From assembly GCA_027625915.1 (NCBI GenBank), contig JANTQA010000057.1, positions 9,486,001-9,550,000 of the forward strand: 64,000 bases of DNA, given 5' to 3'. The notes under the pieces were generated by a model. That model was not told where the DNA came from and did no database searches. It saw only the letters and a list, made by a program, of their open reading frames with translations. The stretch is from Anaeramoeba flamelloides. Taxonomy: Eukaryota; Metamonada; Anaeramoebidae. A program made the position numbers and the translations under genes. Positions 23,060-33,547 of this stretch are shown here, in pieces; the stretch's first letter is position 1, and each line of letters begins with the position of its first letter.

Positions 23060-23616
23060 GAAAAATGAAAAAGAATTACCATATTTGCAATTTCAGGATC
23101 ACAACTCAATATGAAAGGTATTTTTTTTATCATGGTGTGAATTGTTGTTTGGTGTGTTATTTTGGTTGACAAATTAACCAAGATCCAAGTGATTTCAAAA
23201 ATAAATTCACGAGGGGCACTTTTCTTTAACATTTTTGTTAATTGTTGTATAAAAGCATGTTTGTCGATTACCCCATTAAAATCACCATTCCCCAAGAAAG
23301 AAAGAGATACACGAATACATTTCAGATAGCGGATTTGATTTTCCACAGCTGACTTTTCAAATTCATTTATCCAACCATCCATACGTTTGTTAATTTGAGT
23401 AACTGTTTGTTCAAGTCTACTTTCTATGTCTTTGCTTGTGGTGGAACCATGGGTTTTAGATTCTGGGTACAGATCGTGTAACCTTCTTTTACGATCGAGA
23501 ATCTGTTGTTGTTTTGTTTTGGATCTTGCCATTAGACTCTGAATCTTTTTCTTTTTGGCTGTTTCATAGTCAAGTTTTTTTTTAAAAAGCTTTTGCCTAT
23601 CGAAATGCCTTTTCAT
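18530..23616 (-). CDS. Divergent importin subunit alpha, two exons with a 3.7-kb intron
   Basis: Exons on the minus strand are 23616-23080 and 19405-18530, joined in phase 0 across a GT-AG intron of 3674 bp, giving 470 residues. The start at 23616 gives MKRHFDRQKLFKKKLDY and a strongly basic first 60 residues resembling an importin-beta-binding domain. Armadillo repeats follow: EITWILVNLS and the junction NMGVLLCGNIG correspond to the AAWALTNIA and AIWCLGNIA signatures. Importin alpha carries nuclear-localisation-signal cargo through the pore with importin beta. The Trp and Asn ladder that lines the cargo groove survives fully only in the first repeat; later repeats read NIIWAFSTM, ALIGLRHIL and SSLEILSILL. 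The protein is also shorter than the usual 520-530 residues. The long intron carries R1 copy B, a SINE and an R3 repeat. A different armadillo protein is the main alternative. Confidence 0.75.
19688..21356 (-). mobile_element. Non-autonomous TIR element R1, copy B, inside the importin-alpha intron
   Basis: Inverted relative of 16348-18147, aligning from end to end apart from two insertions. Its right end reads ATGTTATCATCATAACCTCT and it has subterminal TATCGCGAT-type palindromes near both ends, more decayed at the left. A SINE interrupts it. Subtracting each copy's insertion leaves about 1265 bp (A) and 1277 bp (B), so both derive from the same 1.27-kb element. Confidence 0.8.
20642..21015 (+). 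mobile_element. tRNA-derived SINE with 18-bp target-site duplication
   Basis: A 374-bp insertion flanked by perfect copies of AAAAGAAAACAATTTTTT at 20624-20641 and 21016-21033, ending in an A tract. Its head contains TGGGCAAGTGG (20654-20664), matching the RNA polymerase III A-box, and GGTTCTATTTCC about 40 bases downstream, close to a B-box, as in a tRNA-derived SINE. The body is much less AT-rich than its surroundings. The homologous site in R1 copy A (about 16690-16720) lacks the insertion. No second copy is seen in this window. Confidence 0.82.
21770..22740 (+). repeat. Dispersed repeat R3, copy 1
   Basis: Aligns in order and orientation with 34650-35700 and 60050-60960. Shared blocks include GATATTGAAACTTT, AAAGTAAATC, GAGTGGAATCTTTAA-like, AAGAAAGATCAC, TTTGTTTC-like, and GGATTTCTCAC. 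It lies wholly within the importin-alpha intron. Frames are broken in all copies, so I see no coding function. Confidence 0.6.
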
Positions 23617-23779
23617 ACTGATTTTAAATTTTAAAAATATGTAAAAAGAAAGCAAAAAAAAATGAAAAATAATAACTTATTACGAAGATTTAAAAACATC
23701 ATTTTTTATTCAAAAGACAGAGTTTGGTCCTTGTAGATCATGAAAAAATTCTATTTTTTAATTTTTGATGCTGTTAGTA

Positions 23780-26390
23780 AACATAAATATAATCCTCATT
23801 CTAAGTTTAATAACAAATTCAAAAAAATTATATTTTCTTGAAATTGAAAAAAGAATCAAAAATCTGAGAACTATTAAACAGAGTTTACTTTTTAATTTAT
23901 TTTCCGAAATGAATTCTTGTTTTGAAAAGTTAGATCTATTTATTTGATTTTTGGGAGAATTCAAATTTTAACATATTCTCAAATTATACCAAAACAAATA
24001 GTTTATTCTTGGAAAAATAAAAGAAACCTTATTGTGTGTGAAGGGGGTGAGCAAAAGTATACACTTTAAAAATAAAAATACTTAGTTTCTGAATAATTCA
24101 GTATAAAAATTTGAATTTAATTCAAAAAATTGAAATAATTATTCAATACTTTCAAAGCATTAAAAAAATAAAATTGAAAAAAAAAAATTTAGATTCAACA
24201 AAAAAGTTCCTTAATCATTTCATCTTTAATAATAAAGTTTATTCACAATATAATAAAAATTACATAACTTCAAATTCATGAAGTTATTGTATTTATTGTT
24301 TTCAGTAATACCACCTTTTTAAAAATCTCTAGTCAAGAAAAAAAGGTGTTTTTTAGGAGTAAAAAAATCTAAAAAAATGGAGGATGTATTGTAGTGTAAT
24401 TCAACTTGGAGAGATTTAATAATGAAGATAATAACTAATAATTTTGAAAATACTCTACTTGTTGAATATAACTGAAATATAGAACAAAAATTTTCTTGTA
24501 ATAATTATTGTAAGAGTTCCAGGGTTTTTTTAATTTATAGAAATAAATTGAAAATTAAGAAAAATATTATATTATTTCAAAAAGTAAAAAAAACTAACAA
24601 AAGTGTCTATCAAGTGATATAGAGTTTCACTGGGTACTGTGGGTGTTGTGGGGTGTTGTGGGGTGTTGTGAAGTGTCATTACTTATCTAGATTTTCTAGA
24701 GATTTTCTTTTTAATCTGTAAAATCTATTGATTTTGCCAATAAACTGAAAACCCGAGATAGGTTAATGACGATTGTCTAGAATTTAGAGAGGATTACGTA
24801 AAATCAAATATTTTACAATATTCTTTTAAATCCTGAAAATCCTAATGTGTAGTATTCGTCAAGTTCCAAGTTTTTCTTGAATTTTCTTTTTTATTTGTTG
24901 AGTCTTCTAGATTTTTTTGGGGTTTTCTATTATATTTGTGACGTTTTCTAGGTTTTTTTGAGTTTTCTGTTTATTTGGAAAATCTATAAATTTTTCTAGG
25001 TAAAATAGAAACCCCATTAAAACCCCTAGAACATGTCACAAATATAATAGAAAACTCAAAAAACCCTAACGAAAATCTATTGTTTAACCAAATAAACAGA
25101 AAACTCAATAAACCTAACAAAAGTTTTTTTTTTCTTTTTGAAATAAATCGAAATATTAAAAAATTTTATGTTTATTTCAAAAATTAAAAAAAATCAAACG
25201 AAAAATCAAACAGAAAAATATTTTTTTTAATTTATATCAATAAATAATGATTTAATAGTTAAAACAATTGATTCCCGATTTGAAAGATATTTACTTGTTT
25301 TTAAAATACTTTTAAAATATTTTTTGTTAACCTATTAGCTGTGAAAAAAAAAAAAAAAAATTCAAATTTTTTACTCTCATTTTTAATAGAAAATTAATCG
25401 AAGATAGAAAATTGGATTTTTCAACATAACTTGTATAATATCTTTAAAAATATTTTGTAATCAAGGATATTTTAAATTAACGAATCGAGTTTATTATAAT
25501 TGAAGTTATCAAAAAGTAAAAAATTTGTCAATATTTAATGTTTTTTCCAAACAATTTTTTCATAATCTTGTCGAAAAAAGTTATAATTTGTTTATTAAAA
25601 GTATTTTTGAAATCAATTTTTTTCACTTTTTTTATCCAAAAAATCTGATAAAACAATAGAAACGACTCAATAAATAATTCACCCACCAGAATACTTTTCT
25701 AAAACCTGGAAAATTCAACGCAAAAATCTAAAGGAATAACTGTTAATTTTATTATTTTTAATCAATAATTAATAACAAAATCTTGATGTTTTCATTGGTT
25801 TGGTAATAACATAAAGATTAAAAACCAAAATATGGAATTTATTATTTTTTTCAATTATTGAAAGAGTTTCAAACAAGTGAAAAGATTTCAATTTAATATT
25901 TCTAATAAGAAAAATAATAAAAAAAATTACCAAATAATCAATTTTAATAATAAGATTTCTTTGTAAATTATCTTGATATTTCGAATGGGGCGTTGAATAA
26001 TCTTTTCTTAATTCCTAGAAATTTAATAAATAGTTATAAAATAAATGAAAAGATCATTTTTTTTCTGATCTCCAAGGAATTAAATATTTGTTTTATTTTT
26101 TCTTTTATTTTTTTTTATATTAAGGATTAATTTTTTCAATATTATTGGTTTTTACAAACCTGGAAATTACTAAAAGTAAGATTTTCTCATAATATAAATT
26201 TTTTCTAAAATTCTTCTTTTTATCAATAATTCCGATTCAAAAATCCAAACGAAATATTGTCAGATCTTTTTAAAGGTAAAATTAAATTTTGAAAAAAACT
26301 TTAAATAATGATCACTGCTTTCTGTCAAATTGATAAATAGATTTATCAATCAATTTTAATTTTATCATTTTGAAAATTATTGTTATATTT
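23780..26390 (+). repeat. Dispersed repeat R7, copy 3, split by an insertion
   Basis: The left part (23780-24195) matches 14950-15330 and the right part (25600-26390) matches 15440-16170. About 1.4 kb in between has no counterpart in the other copies. The copy starts just upstream of the importin-alpha start codon, so it may include that gene's promoter. Confidence 0.6.
24200..25595. repeat. Insertion in R7 copy 3, with tandem and inverted repeats
   Basis: Absent from other R7 copies. At 24635-24675 there are three tandem units of GTGGGTGTTGTG type. At 24890-25125 modules such as TTTTCTATTATATTTGTGAC and TTTTCTGTTTATTTGG recur as reverse complements (GTCACAAATATAATAGAAAA; CCAAATAAACAGAAAA), giving an imperfect palindrome. 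Motifs of the TTTTCTAGATTTT kind recur across 24690-24960. No coding potential is seen. Confidence 0.5.
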
Positions 26391-26399
26391 ACTTTGAGT

Positions 26400-28280
26400 A
26401 AAAAAAAATAAATAAGAGTATTAGTACATTAATATAAGATAAAACAATAATCTATTTGTATTTTTTCCAAAAATATCGATAATTTTTTATTCGAAATTTT
26501 TAGTTAATCTTAGTACCTCCTATTTAGTTTTAATTTATTGTTTTCTCAAGTGTATGTTTGTTGTGTAAAAATATGTTACATTAATGCTAAAATGTGAGTG
26601 TCTGTAGAAAAAAAAAAAAATATCTTAATTTCGATTGTATTTTTGTTTCATCTTCAATCGGTGATCAAAATTAACCTTGTTCTTTATTCCAGTTCACCTG
26701 AGAAAACTTTTTTCCCTTTATTTTCCACAGTAAGTAATCTACGTTTTGTGACAAATTTAATATACATATTTTTCAACTTACAAGTCTATAAATATTTAAA
26801 AATCAACTATTAACGACGACGTTTGTAATTGAAAAATTAAAGAAGGGTGCATTCCAAGTAGTGTTTGGTGGTTGGTAAATCTTACAAATATTTATTCAAC
26901 AAGGTCTAAGTAGCAGAAAATGACTTTTATTTATCAAAAATATCATATTTTTTTAGTCTCGTAATAAAAAATGAAATAAGGTTGGCAAAAATCGACCTTT
27001 TAAAAAAAATTCCTTCTATATCATTTTTTAAAATCCTTACAAATTGCTGAGGATTTTCTATGTTTTTTTTTTTTTTCATATCTGAGTTAAGCTGAGAAGG
27101 GTTTAAAAAATGACTTAGAACATCAATAAGGAGATAGGTAAAAATAGAAATATATACTTTGTTGTTTTAAAACAAAGAACAAATTGGTCGGTGTGTAAGA
27201 CAATGTGTTTGGTATTGTATCAAATCCACTAAAATACTCATTTTCAAAAAACGAAAGAACATTTTTTCTCTGCTGATTCAATAATTTTTTTAAAAATATA
27301 AAAAAACTGACTAATTTTTAAAAATTACATCCATGAAAAGATCCAATCATGAAAGAACCACCAAACCTTTTACACTAAACATCACTCCAGTTTTCCTTGA
27401 TGTCATAAATTTGGTTTTGGGGGAAAGGATCCAAACGAAGAAAACTTTGGCAAAGAAATACAGAAAAAACAATATTTTTTGTGTTTGACATGGATCATGT
27501 TGTTCCATAAAAAAAAAAATCGATGGCAAATTCTCCTCTTAGTCATATTAGGGAGATTTAATTCAAGGAAAAACAAAAAGAACCAAAAAAAAAAAAAAAA
27601 GGCTAGAATCACAGTCCCATTCGAATAATTGATACAGTAGTTCCAGAAATACCTTGAAATTTTATAATACCCTGAAATTGATTTTCTATTCCGAAATTTT
27701 ATTTTCCTCAAAAACTTTAAAAGGGTTATTAAAGCTCATCATAAACTCCAAAATTTATAATAGAAGATTAAAAAGATAAGTTATCCATTTTTTGTTTCAT
27801 TTGAAATTGAAAAAAAAATTCATTAAAATACTTACATTAATCTGTATCTTCATTTTCCAAAATTGTTTATAATCACAGATTTAAACGGATTAGAAGTAAT
27901 AATCGAAAAACTCTTTCAAGTTTCCATGGTTTCTGTGATTTCATTGCTTTCTTATCTTGAGAAAATTTAATTTTTATCTTGGTTTTTACAAAAAAATAGC
28001 TTGAATTGCTAAGAGAAGTTGAAATTTTTGTCTTATGATCGAAATTGAATTAACCATACCAAAAAAACACAATTTTATAATAGACAGCCAACTTCTATGT
28101 TTGATAATTTTTTGTGATAGGGTTGGAACAGATTAATTGTTTGTGAAGAGGATCTAATAATTCTCAGTAAACCAAGGATCAAAAATAAATACGATCTTTT
28201 AGCTTTATTGTTTATTATTGAGAGTAATATGTATTGAGAAGTTTTTTGAATGTTAAAAAATCGTGATTATTTTTTTTTTT
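26400..28280. other. Intergenic region, possible decayed gene remnants
   Basis: Nothing firm. On the minus strand between 27340 and 28290 there are several splice-site-like sequences and short stretches with protein-like composition, such as GIIKFQGISGTTVSIIRMGL, but frames break and I could not assemble a gene. These may be downstream exons or remnants of the exon at 28290-28548. Confidence 0.35.
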
Positions 28281-28289
28281 CATTTTTAC

Positions 28290-28548
28290 CATCCTTAACA
28301 AGGTGTTTGAGCTTTCATATCCCAAAATCTTTTTTTCATTTTTCATTAAAAAAAATGAAATAAAATGATTTTTTGATCCAAATAGTAAAATATTTCCAAG
28401 ATCATTAATCTGTGTTTTAAATGAGATTGGAGCAAAAGGTGTTGAGTCAAATTGTTGAATTGCCAATTTAGTCTTTAAAATTGTTCTAAAAATTATTGAA
28501 TTTTCGCAAATACAATGAATTTCTAATAGATTAGATAAACTAAGAGTG
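28290..28548 (-). CDS. Orphan exon candidate, possible beta-propeller fragment
   Basis: An open exon of 86 codons bounded by an acceptor (TTTAAAATAG before 28548) and a donor (ATG followed by GTAAAA at 28289). It begins TLSLSNLLEIHCICENS and continues with FDSTPFAPISFKTQINDLG and NILLFGSKNHFISFFLMKN. Alternating hydrophobic strands and the PISFK...LGNILLFGS pattern recall a WD40 blade, but there is no GH or WD signature. There is no ATG at its start and no convincing neighbouring exon was found, so it may be part of a gene, a decayed gene or a chance frame. Confidence 0.35.
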
Positions 28549-29364
28549 CTATTTTAAAAATAGTCTTAAGAGTGATAATATTATTCCTATCGTTCTAATG
28601 TGTATAACATTAAATGCAGTTGCATTCCTTAATCTTAGATATCTCTGTGTAAGATGTTAATCCTAGAAATCTCCAATTACAATTTTGGTCAAAATCTTTC
28701 TTCTTTTCTTAAATAATCAAATAAACTTTAATAACTCGTTTATTCAACAATTGTTCATAAAAAAAAACTCGATTCTTATGGGGGCTCAAAAGCAGATATA
28801 GAGATATGAGGTTTAGATCGGAAATAATTTGATTAACAAAATAGTACTTTAATATTTAGAAAAGCTTAAACAATCAAAGAATAAAATTCTGATTGTTTTT
28901 TTGGATAAAACTGATTTCTTTTCATTTTTTAAAGCAAATATTATCGATTTTTGTAAAATACTGTTCTTCGAAAGGTTCTTTTCAAATATTTCTTAAAAAA
29001 ATGTTAATTGTTGAACTTTATGAATAACTTGGGGGTTTCTTCCTTGTTTTCATTCAGAAAATCGGTTTGTTTGAAAAGACTAAAATTTTTTTAAAGTTAT
29101 TTCTTTTCAAAATAAAAAAAACAAGAAGTCTTTTGTTTAAAAACGAATTAAATTACAACTCTTTTATGATTTTTTGGAAAAGCAGTGAATTTTTTGAATT
29201 GAAACTCGAAAAAAAGAAAAATTGAAAGGGTTTTAAGATTAAGAAATAGAAATAATTCACTGTGTTGAATTTTTAAAGTTTTTTTCAGAATCAAGATTGA
29301 GATCGTAATAAATTTTAAAAAACATTTTTTCTCTTTTTTAATTTATCAATCTCCAAACAAAAAT
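28549..29364. other. Intergenic region upstream of the PLAC8 gene
   Basis: AT-rich sequence without repeats shared elsewhere in the window. The last part, ending in CTCCAAACAAAAATA, is probably the untranslated first exon of the PLAC8 gene. No TATA-like or initiator element can be singled out at this base composition. Confidence 0.4.
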
Positions 29365-30170
29365 AGTAATTTTCTTTTTTTTTTTTTTTTTTAATTCAAG
29401 GAAAACGTCAACACACCAACAAATCAAATTTTAGCAATCTCTAAACCATCTTCTTTTATTGATTTATTACATAATTTTTTTTTTTTCTTGATTTAACTCT
29501 GTTTAGTGACTAATTACTGGGACACAAGCTTTCTCCAATGTTTATCAGATATTCCAGTCTGTAAGTTTTTTTTTTTTTTAAAAAAGCCTTTTTTTGTTTA
29601 AATCAAAATTTTTTATTTCCTTTTTTATTTAACCAAACCAAACAACCATTTACACAACTAAACAAAAAACTGACCCCATAATTTTCTACAACTTCTTAGG
29701 TTTGAAAACGATCTTTTGCCCATGCTTAGTACTTGCTGGAAACAAAGCAGGTGCTGATGAAAGAGAATGTAATTTATGTGATTGCTTATGTAAGTTCTCC
29801 AACAACATAATTTTTTTTTTAAAAACATCTTGTTTAATTTTTTTTTTTTATTGATGATAATTTTTATTTTTCTCAAAATTTTAGGTTGTCCACGTGAGTA
29901 CTTTACAAGACAACAAATTAGAAGTAAATACGGATTCGAAGAATCAGTTTTAATGGATTGTCTTATGACTACACCACCATTATTAATGTTAGCTTTATGT
30001 CAAGATGTAAAACTCTACTTTTTTTTTTTTTTTTTTTTTTTCTCTTCTTCAGTTGTTCCAAATTAACAACCAATTTCTTAACAAAACTTTTTTCTTATTA
30101 AATAAAAATTAATTGTATTTTTCAAACACAACAGGCACGTGAACTTAAGGCTAGAAAAGATATGAAATAA
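29365..30170 (+). CDS. PLAC8 family cysteine-rich protein, five exons
   Basis: Coding segments are 29365, 29507-29560, 29700-29789, 29885-30006 and 30135-30170, giving 100 residues, normal for the family. The order MTNYWDTSFLQCLSDIPVC, TIFCPCLVLAG, NLCDCLCCPREYFTRQQIRS, MDCLMTTPPLLMLALCQD and ARELKARK matches the PLAC8 (Cys-rich) domain: the FCPC motif, then CC, then a CALCQ-REL-type end. Family members include plant FW2.2/PCR proteins and animal cornifelin, mostly membrane-associated with roles in cell size or metal transport; the role here is unknown. Introns are 141, 139, 95 and 128 bp, with phases 1, 1, 1 and 0. No ATG precedes the second exon in frame; joining the A at 29365 to TG at 29507 makes the start codon, so the first exon would be almost wholly untranslated. 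The family call is firm; the split start is inferred. Confidence 0.85.
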
Positions 30171-31265
30171 GTATTTTCGGTTTTTACATTACTTTTTGTA
30201 TCAGGCATTCCTTTATGTTAATTTAATTATTCAATGAATTTTTTTTTCTTTTTTCTGATTTTTGATTAATTTATTTATTTTTTTTTAAAGTTCTTATTTA
30301 GTGTGCTTCTTTACTTGAACTTAGAACACATATGAACTTGTTTTATTTTTGGAATAAAAATAGCTGATCCATATCTTTTTTTACTTTTTTTTTTTTTTTT
30401 ATAAACTTTGGGGTTTTCTGAAAATTAAATTCATTACCTTTGAAAATCTCAACTATTTCTTTTTAATAACACATCTTGGGATCTATTGGATTTTTAATTT
30501 AAAAACTACTTCAGGAATTAAATTAATTTGATATATTTTATTTTTTATAACCATTTCAAAAAAAAGTTCAATACCATTTTTAATTAGAAACATTAATAGA
30601 ACCTGAAAATGTAAAGTAATATTTATCAATAAAAGAAAAATCAATGACTAAAGTCAAAATGCAGGATTAAATAACAAATATGGTTTTTATAATAATATCT
30701 TTTTCTTAAGGTTTATCTTTGATTGATCAATTATTAAAAATTTGTTTAAAAATTTGACTATTTTTGATATCTCCACAAACAAATTTAATGATTTGGATAA
30801 TCATAGGTTTTTAAAATATTTTTGTTGATTTGATTGAAAATAATATAAAGGGTTATTATTTGAAGTTAATTTATTTCTTCTTTTACTGGTATTTGAATTA
30901 TAAATGGGACAAAATTTTCACTTCCTTTTCATAAAAATAAATACTGATAAATTCAAATAGATGTTTGAAAATTTTTAGTTCATTTTTCATTTTCCAAATT
31001 TTTTTACTTTAGCTTTGATTTAAATCATTTCATTCCTTTAAATCTTAAGAAACATTGTAAATTAGTTGGCCCTTCAAAAAATTCTTGTTCAAGAACTATT
31101 TTATAGGGAATGCTTTAAAAGTAGAGTTTATAAGATTTAAACATAAATGGTAATTGAACGAAAACGTGTTTGTGATTTTTTTGAATTTATCAGTAATATA
31201 CTAAATTATTCTTTGAAGTTAATTTGTTTCTTTTTTTTTTAATTTTCATTTTTACTTTTTGTTTT

Positions 31266-31836
31266 CATTAAGGTTTACAAACCCTGAAATTTGAAAAAAA
31301 GATTATCTTGGGTGGAGTGTAGTAACTGGTTAATTTGGTTCTAATCTGATCGATCTTTTACTTGATATGGGTTTTAATAGTGGTTCAAAATGGTAATTTT
31401 TGACAATTTAATATTTTTTTTTAGACCGAAATCTGAATTGAAGAGTGTAAGATTAATCTTTTGGAAGATGTTTGAGAATAATTTTAGATTTTTGGGTTGT
31501 AGAAGAAAATTATAATTTACTTTTATTTTAATTAACTAAATGAAAAAAAGATTTTTTTTTAAAGCTCCAAATAAAACCAAACCAAATTAAAAATTCCAAT
31601 CAACAACATACATATCACTTATTTTTATAACTTAACTTCCTATATATTAATCTTGCATTCTTCAATTCTGATTTCGGAGAAAAAAAAAAAAGAAATTGAC
31701 GACAAATTGCCATTTTGAACCACTATTAAAACCCATACCAAGTATAAGACCGATTAGATAAGAACAAAATTAACACACTTACATACTCCACCCAAGATAA
31801 ACCCTTTTCAAATTTCAGGAACGGTAAACATTAAGA
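31266..31836. mobile_element. Foldback element R4 with long inverted arms
   Basis: The two arms (31266-31465 and 31640-31836) are reverse complements with indels. The left arm begins TTAAGGTTTACAAACC then CTGAAATTTGAAAA, and the right ends TTTTCAAATTTCAGGAACGG then TAAACATTAA. Further matching blocks are TGGGTGGAGTGTAG, TTGGTATGGGTTTTAATAGT-like and GGTTCAAAATGG. A single diverged arm recurs at 54000-54205. No coding potential: a MITE-like or foldback element. Confidence 0.75.
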
Positions 31837-32079
31837 AAAAAGTAACCCTTCTTTATTTTTTTCCCCAAAAGGTGATAGAGTATTCATTTACACAAGAATA
31901 CAATTATACTAGGTAAAAAACTTTATTTATCAACTTTTTATGATTATTTTTCATTTTATAAAAAATCTTTTCTTTTCCCTAATTAATGACATTTTCGGTT
32001 AAAAGAATATGATCCTTTTTTGTTGGATTTTTTGATCAAGAAAAGAAAAAGAAAATTTTTCAAAACCTTTTTATTTTGA

Positions 32080-33010
32080 AGAAATCCCCCTTTTAGTAAT
32101 TTACCAGAGTCTGTATGAGCGTCTAACCTTGAACATTTAATCTTATTTTAAAAATAGAAGAAAAATAAATCATATTAGGAATCCTTGGAGATCACAAAAA
32201 ATTGATCATTTATTTTATTCACAAATATTTATTAAATTTCTTGAAATCTATATTATTTGGCAATATTTTTTTTCAAATACTAGAGTAAAAATACAAGAAA
32301 ATGTTCGTATTAAAATCAGTTATTTGATAATACCTATTTAATTTTTTAATTAATTTTATTAATTTAAATTAGTTTTAATTGTTTTGAATAATCTTTAAAA
32401 AAATTCAGAAATAAAGATAAAGTCTATTGATAAATTTAAATCTTTGTGTTGTTAATAACCCACTAAATAAATTTACACAGGATTATTAATTATTAATTAT
32501 AAATAATCAAATTAAAAAGTATTTCTTGAGATTATAAGTTGATTTTTCCAGGTTTTAAAAAAGTTATTTTGGGAAAATTTTTAATATGATTGTTTGGTTC
32601 TTTTTCTCAGATTTTTTTAATTCATCAAAAAGAAAGAATTGATTTTTAACTGTTCTTTGAATCAAAGAATTATATTTTTGAAATTTTGTGGATTTTTTAG
32701 ACTTGGTTATTCCATAACTTAGTGATTTTATTTTTTAATAATTATTTTTGATACATTTCCTATTACTTAAAATATGATTTCTTTCTTCTTCAACAAAAAT
32801 AATTTTTTTTGAAATATTTCGGAAAGAGTGAGTATTTATGAACTTTTTCAAAATGTGAAAAATGGATCAAACTTTTTAAAAACCATAATTCGGTTCTGAA
32901 AATTGATTTAAAGGTAATTTCACCTCTTTTATTCATCAGGTTTTGATTCTATTTTGAAAATTTCAAGATGCGGTAAATTATTTTTGAAATTTATTATAAA
33001 ATTTACTGAA
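32080..33010 (-). repeat. Dispersed repeat R7, copy 4 (inverted)
   Basis: Reverse complement of the R7 family. GGAATCCTTGGAGATCA, CAAATATTTATTAAATTTCT, GTTGTTAATAACCCACT and CCAGGTTTTAAAAAAG correspond in order to blocks of copy 2 read backwards. The same orientation occurs at 46850-47860. Confidence 0.6.
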
Positions 33011-33094
33011 AAATTTTTTTATCTACAAGTCACTTAAATTATTTTACTTTGAACCCAATATATGACTTAAATTCGAAGATTGTTCTTGAACCTT

Positions 33095-33134
33095 AAATTT
33101 CGTTGAGAGTTTGTACCTGAAAAGTGGAACTGAC
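33095..33134. repeat. Single-arm fragment of MITE R6
   Basis: CCTTAAATTTCGTTGAGAG and GTGGAACTGACTGT match one arm of the palindromic elements at 51485-51680 and 61910-62105. The partner arm is missing. Confidence 0.6.
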
Positions 33135-33547
33135 TGTTTTCAAGATAAACTATAAAAAAGTTTTTAATTCTGATTATAAAAAAAAAAAATTAAAACCATT
33201 TCAAAAAGTTTTAGCTTTAGTGAATAAACTTTTTTGTGCTATTCAATAGAATAGCAAGAGTTATTTCTTTGGTTTTCTCATCTTTTTCAAAAAAACCAAT
33301 AATTAAATGAGAGCCCTTTTGAAGATATCAAGTTATTTGATAGCTAATTTTGAAATATGTAAATCAAACAGACACTTTAAAAGGCTTGAATTTTAGAAAT
33401 CAGAAAAATCCTTGGGTTTTCACACAATTGAAAATAATAGCAAAGGAAAATGATTCCTCTGACTCTAAAGTTTGAAAACAAGAAAAAATTAACTTGAATT
33501 GTAACAGAAATTCATTTTTTGTTCGGTATTTGTTTTCTCATCTGGCA

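Larger units (their letters stand above)
30171..33547. other. Intergenic region with foldback and R7 repeats
   Basis: No gene recognised. It holds part of an R8-type end (30885-30960), a foldback element (31266-31836), an inverted R7 copy (32080-33010) and a fragment of MITE R6 (33095-33134). The remainder is plain AT-rich DNA. Confidence 0.5.
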
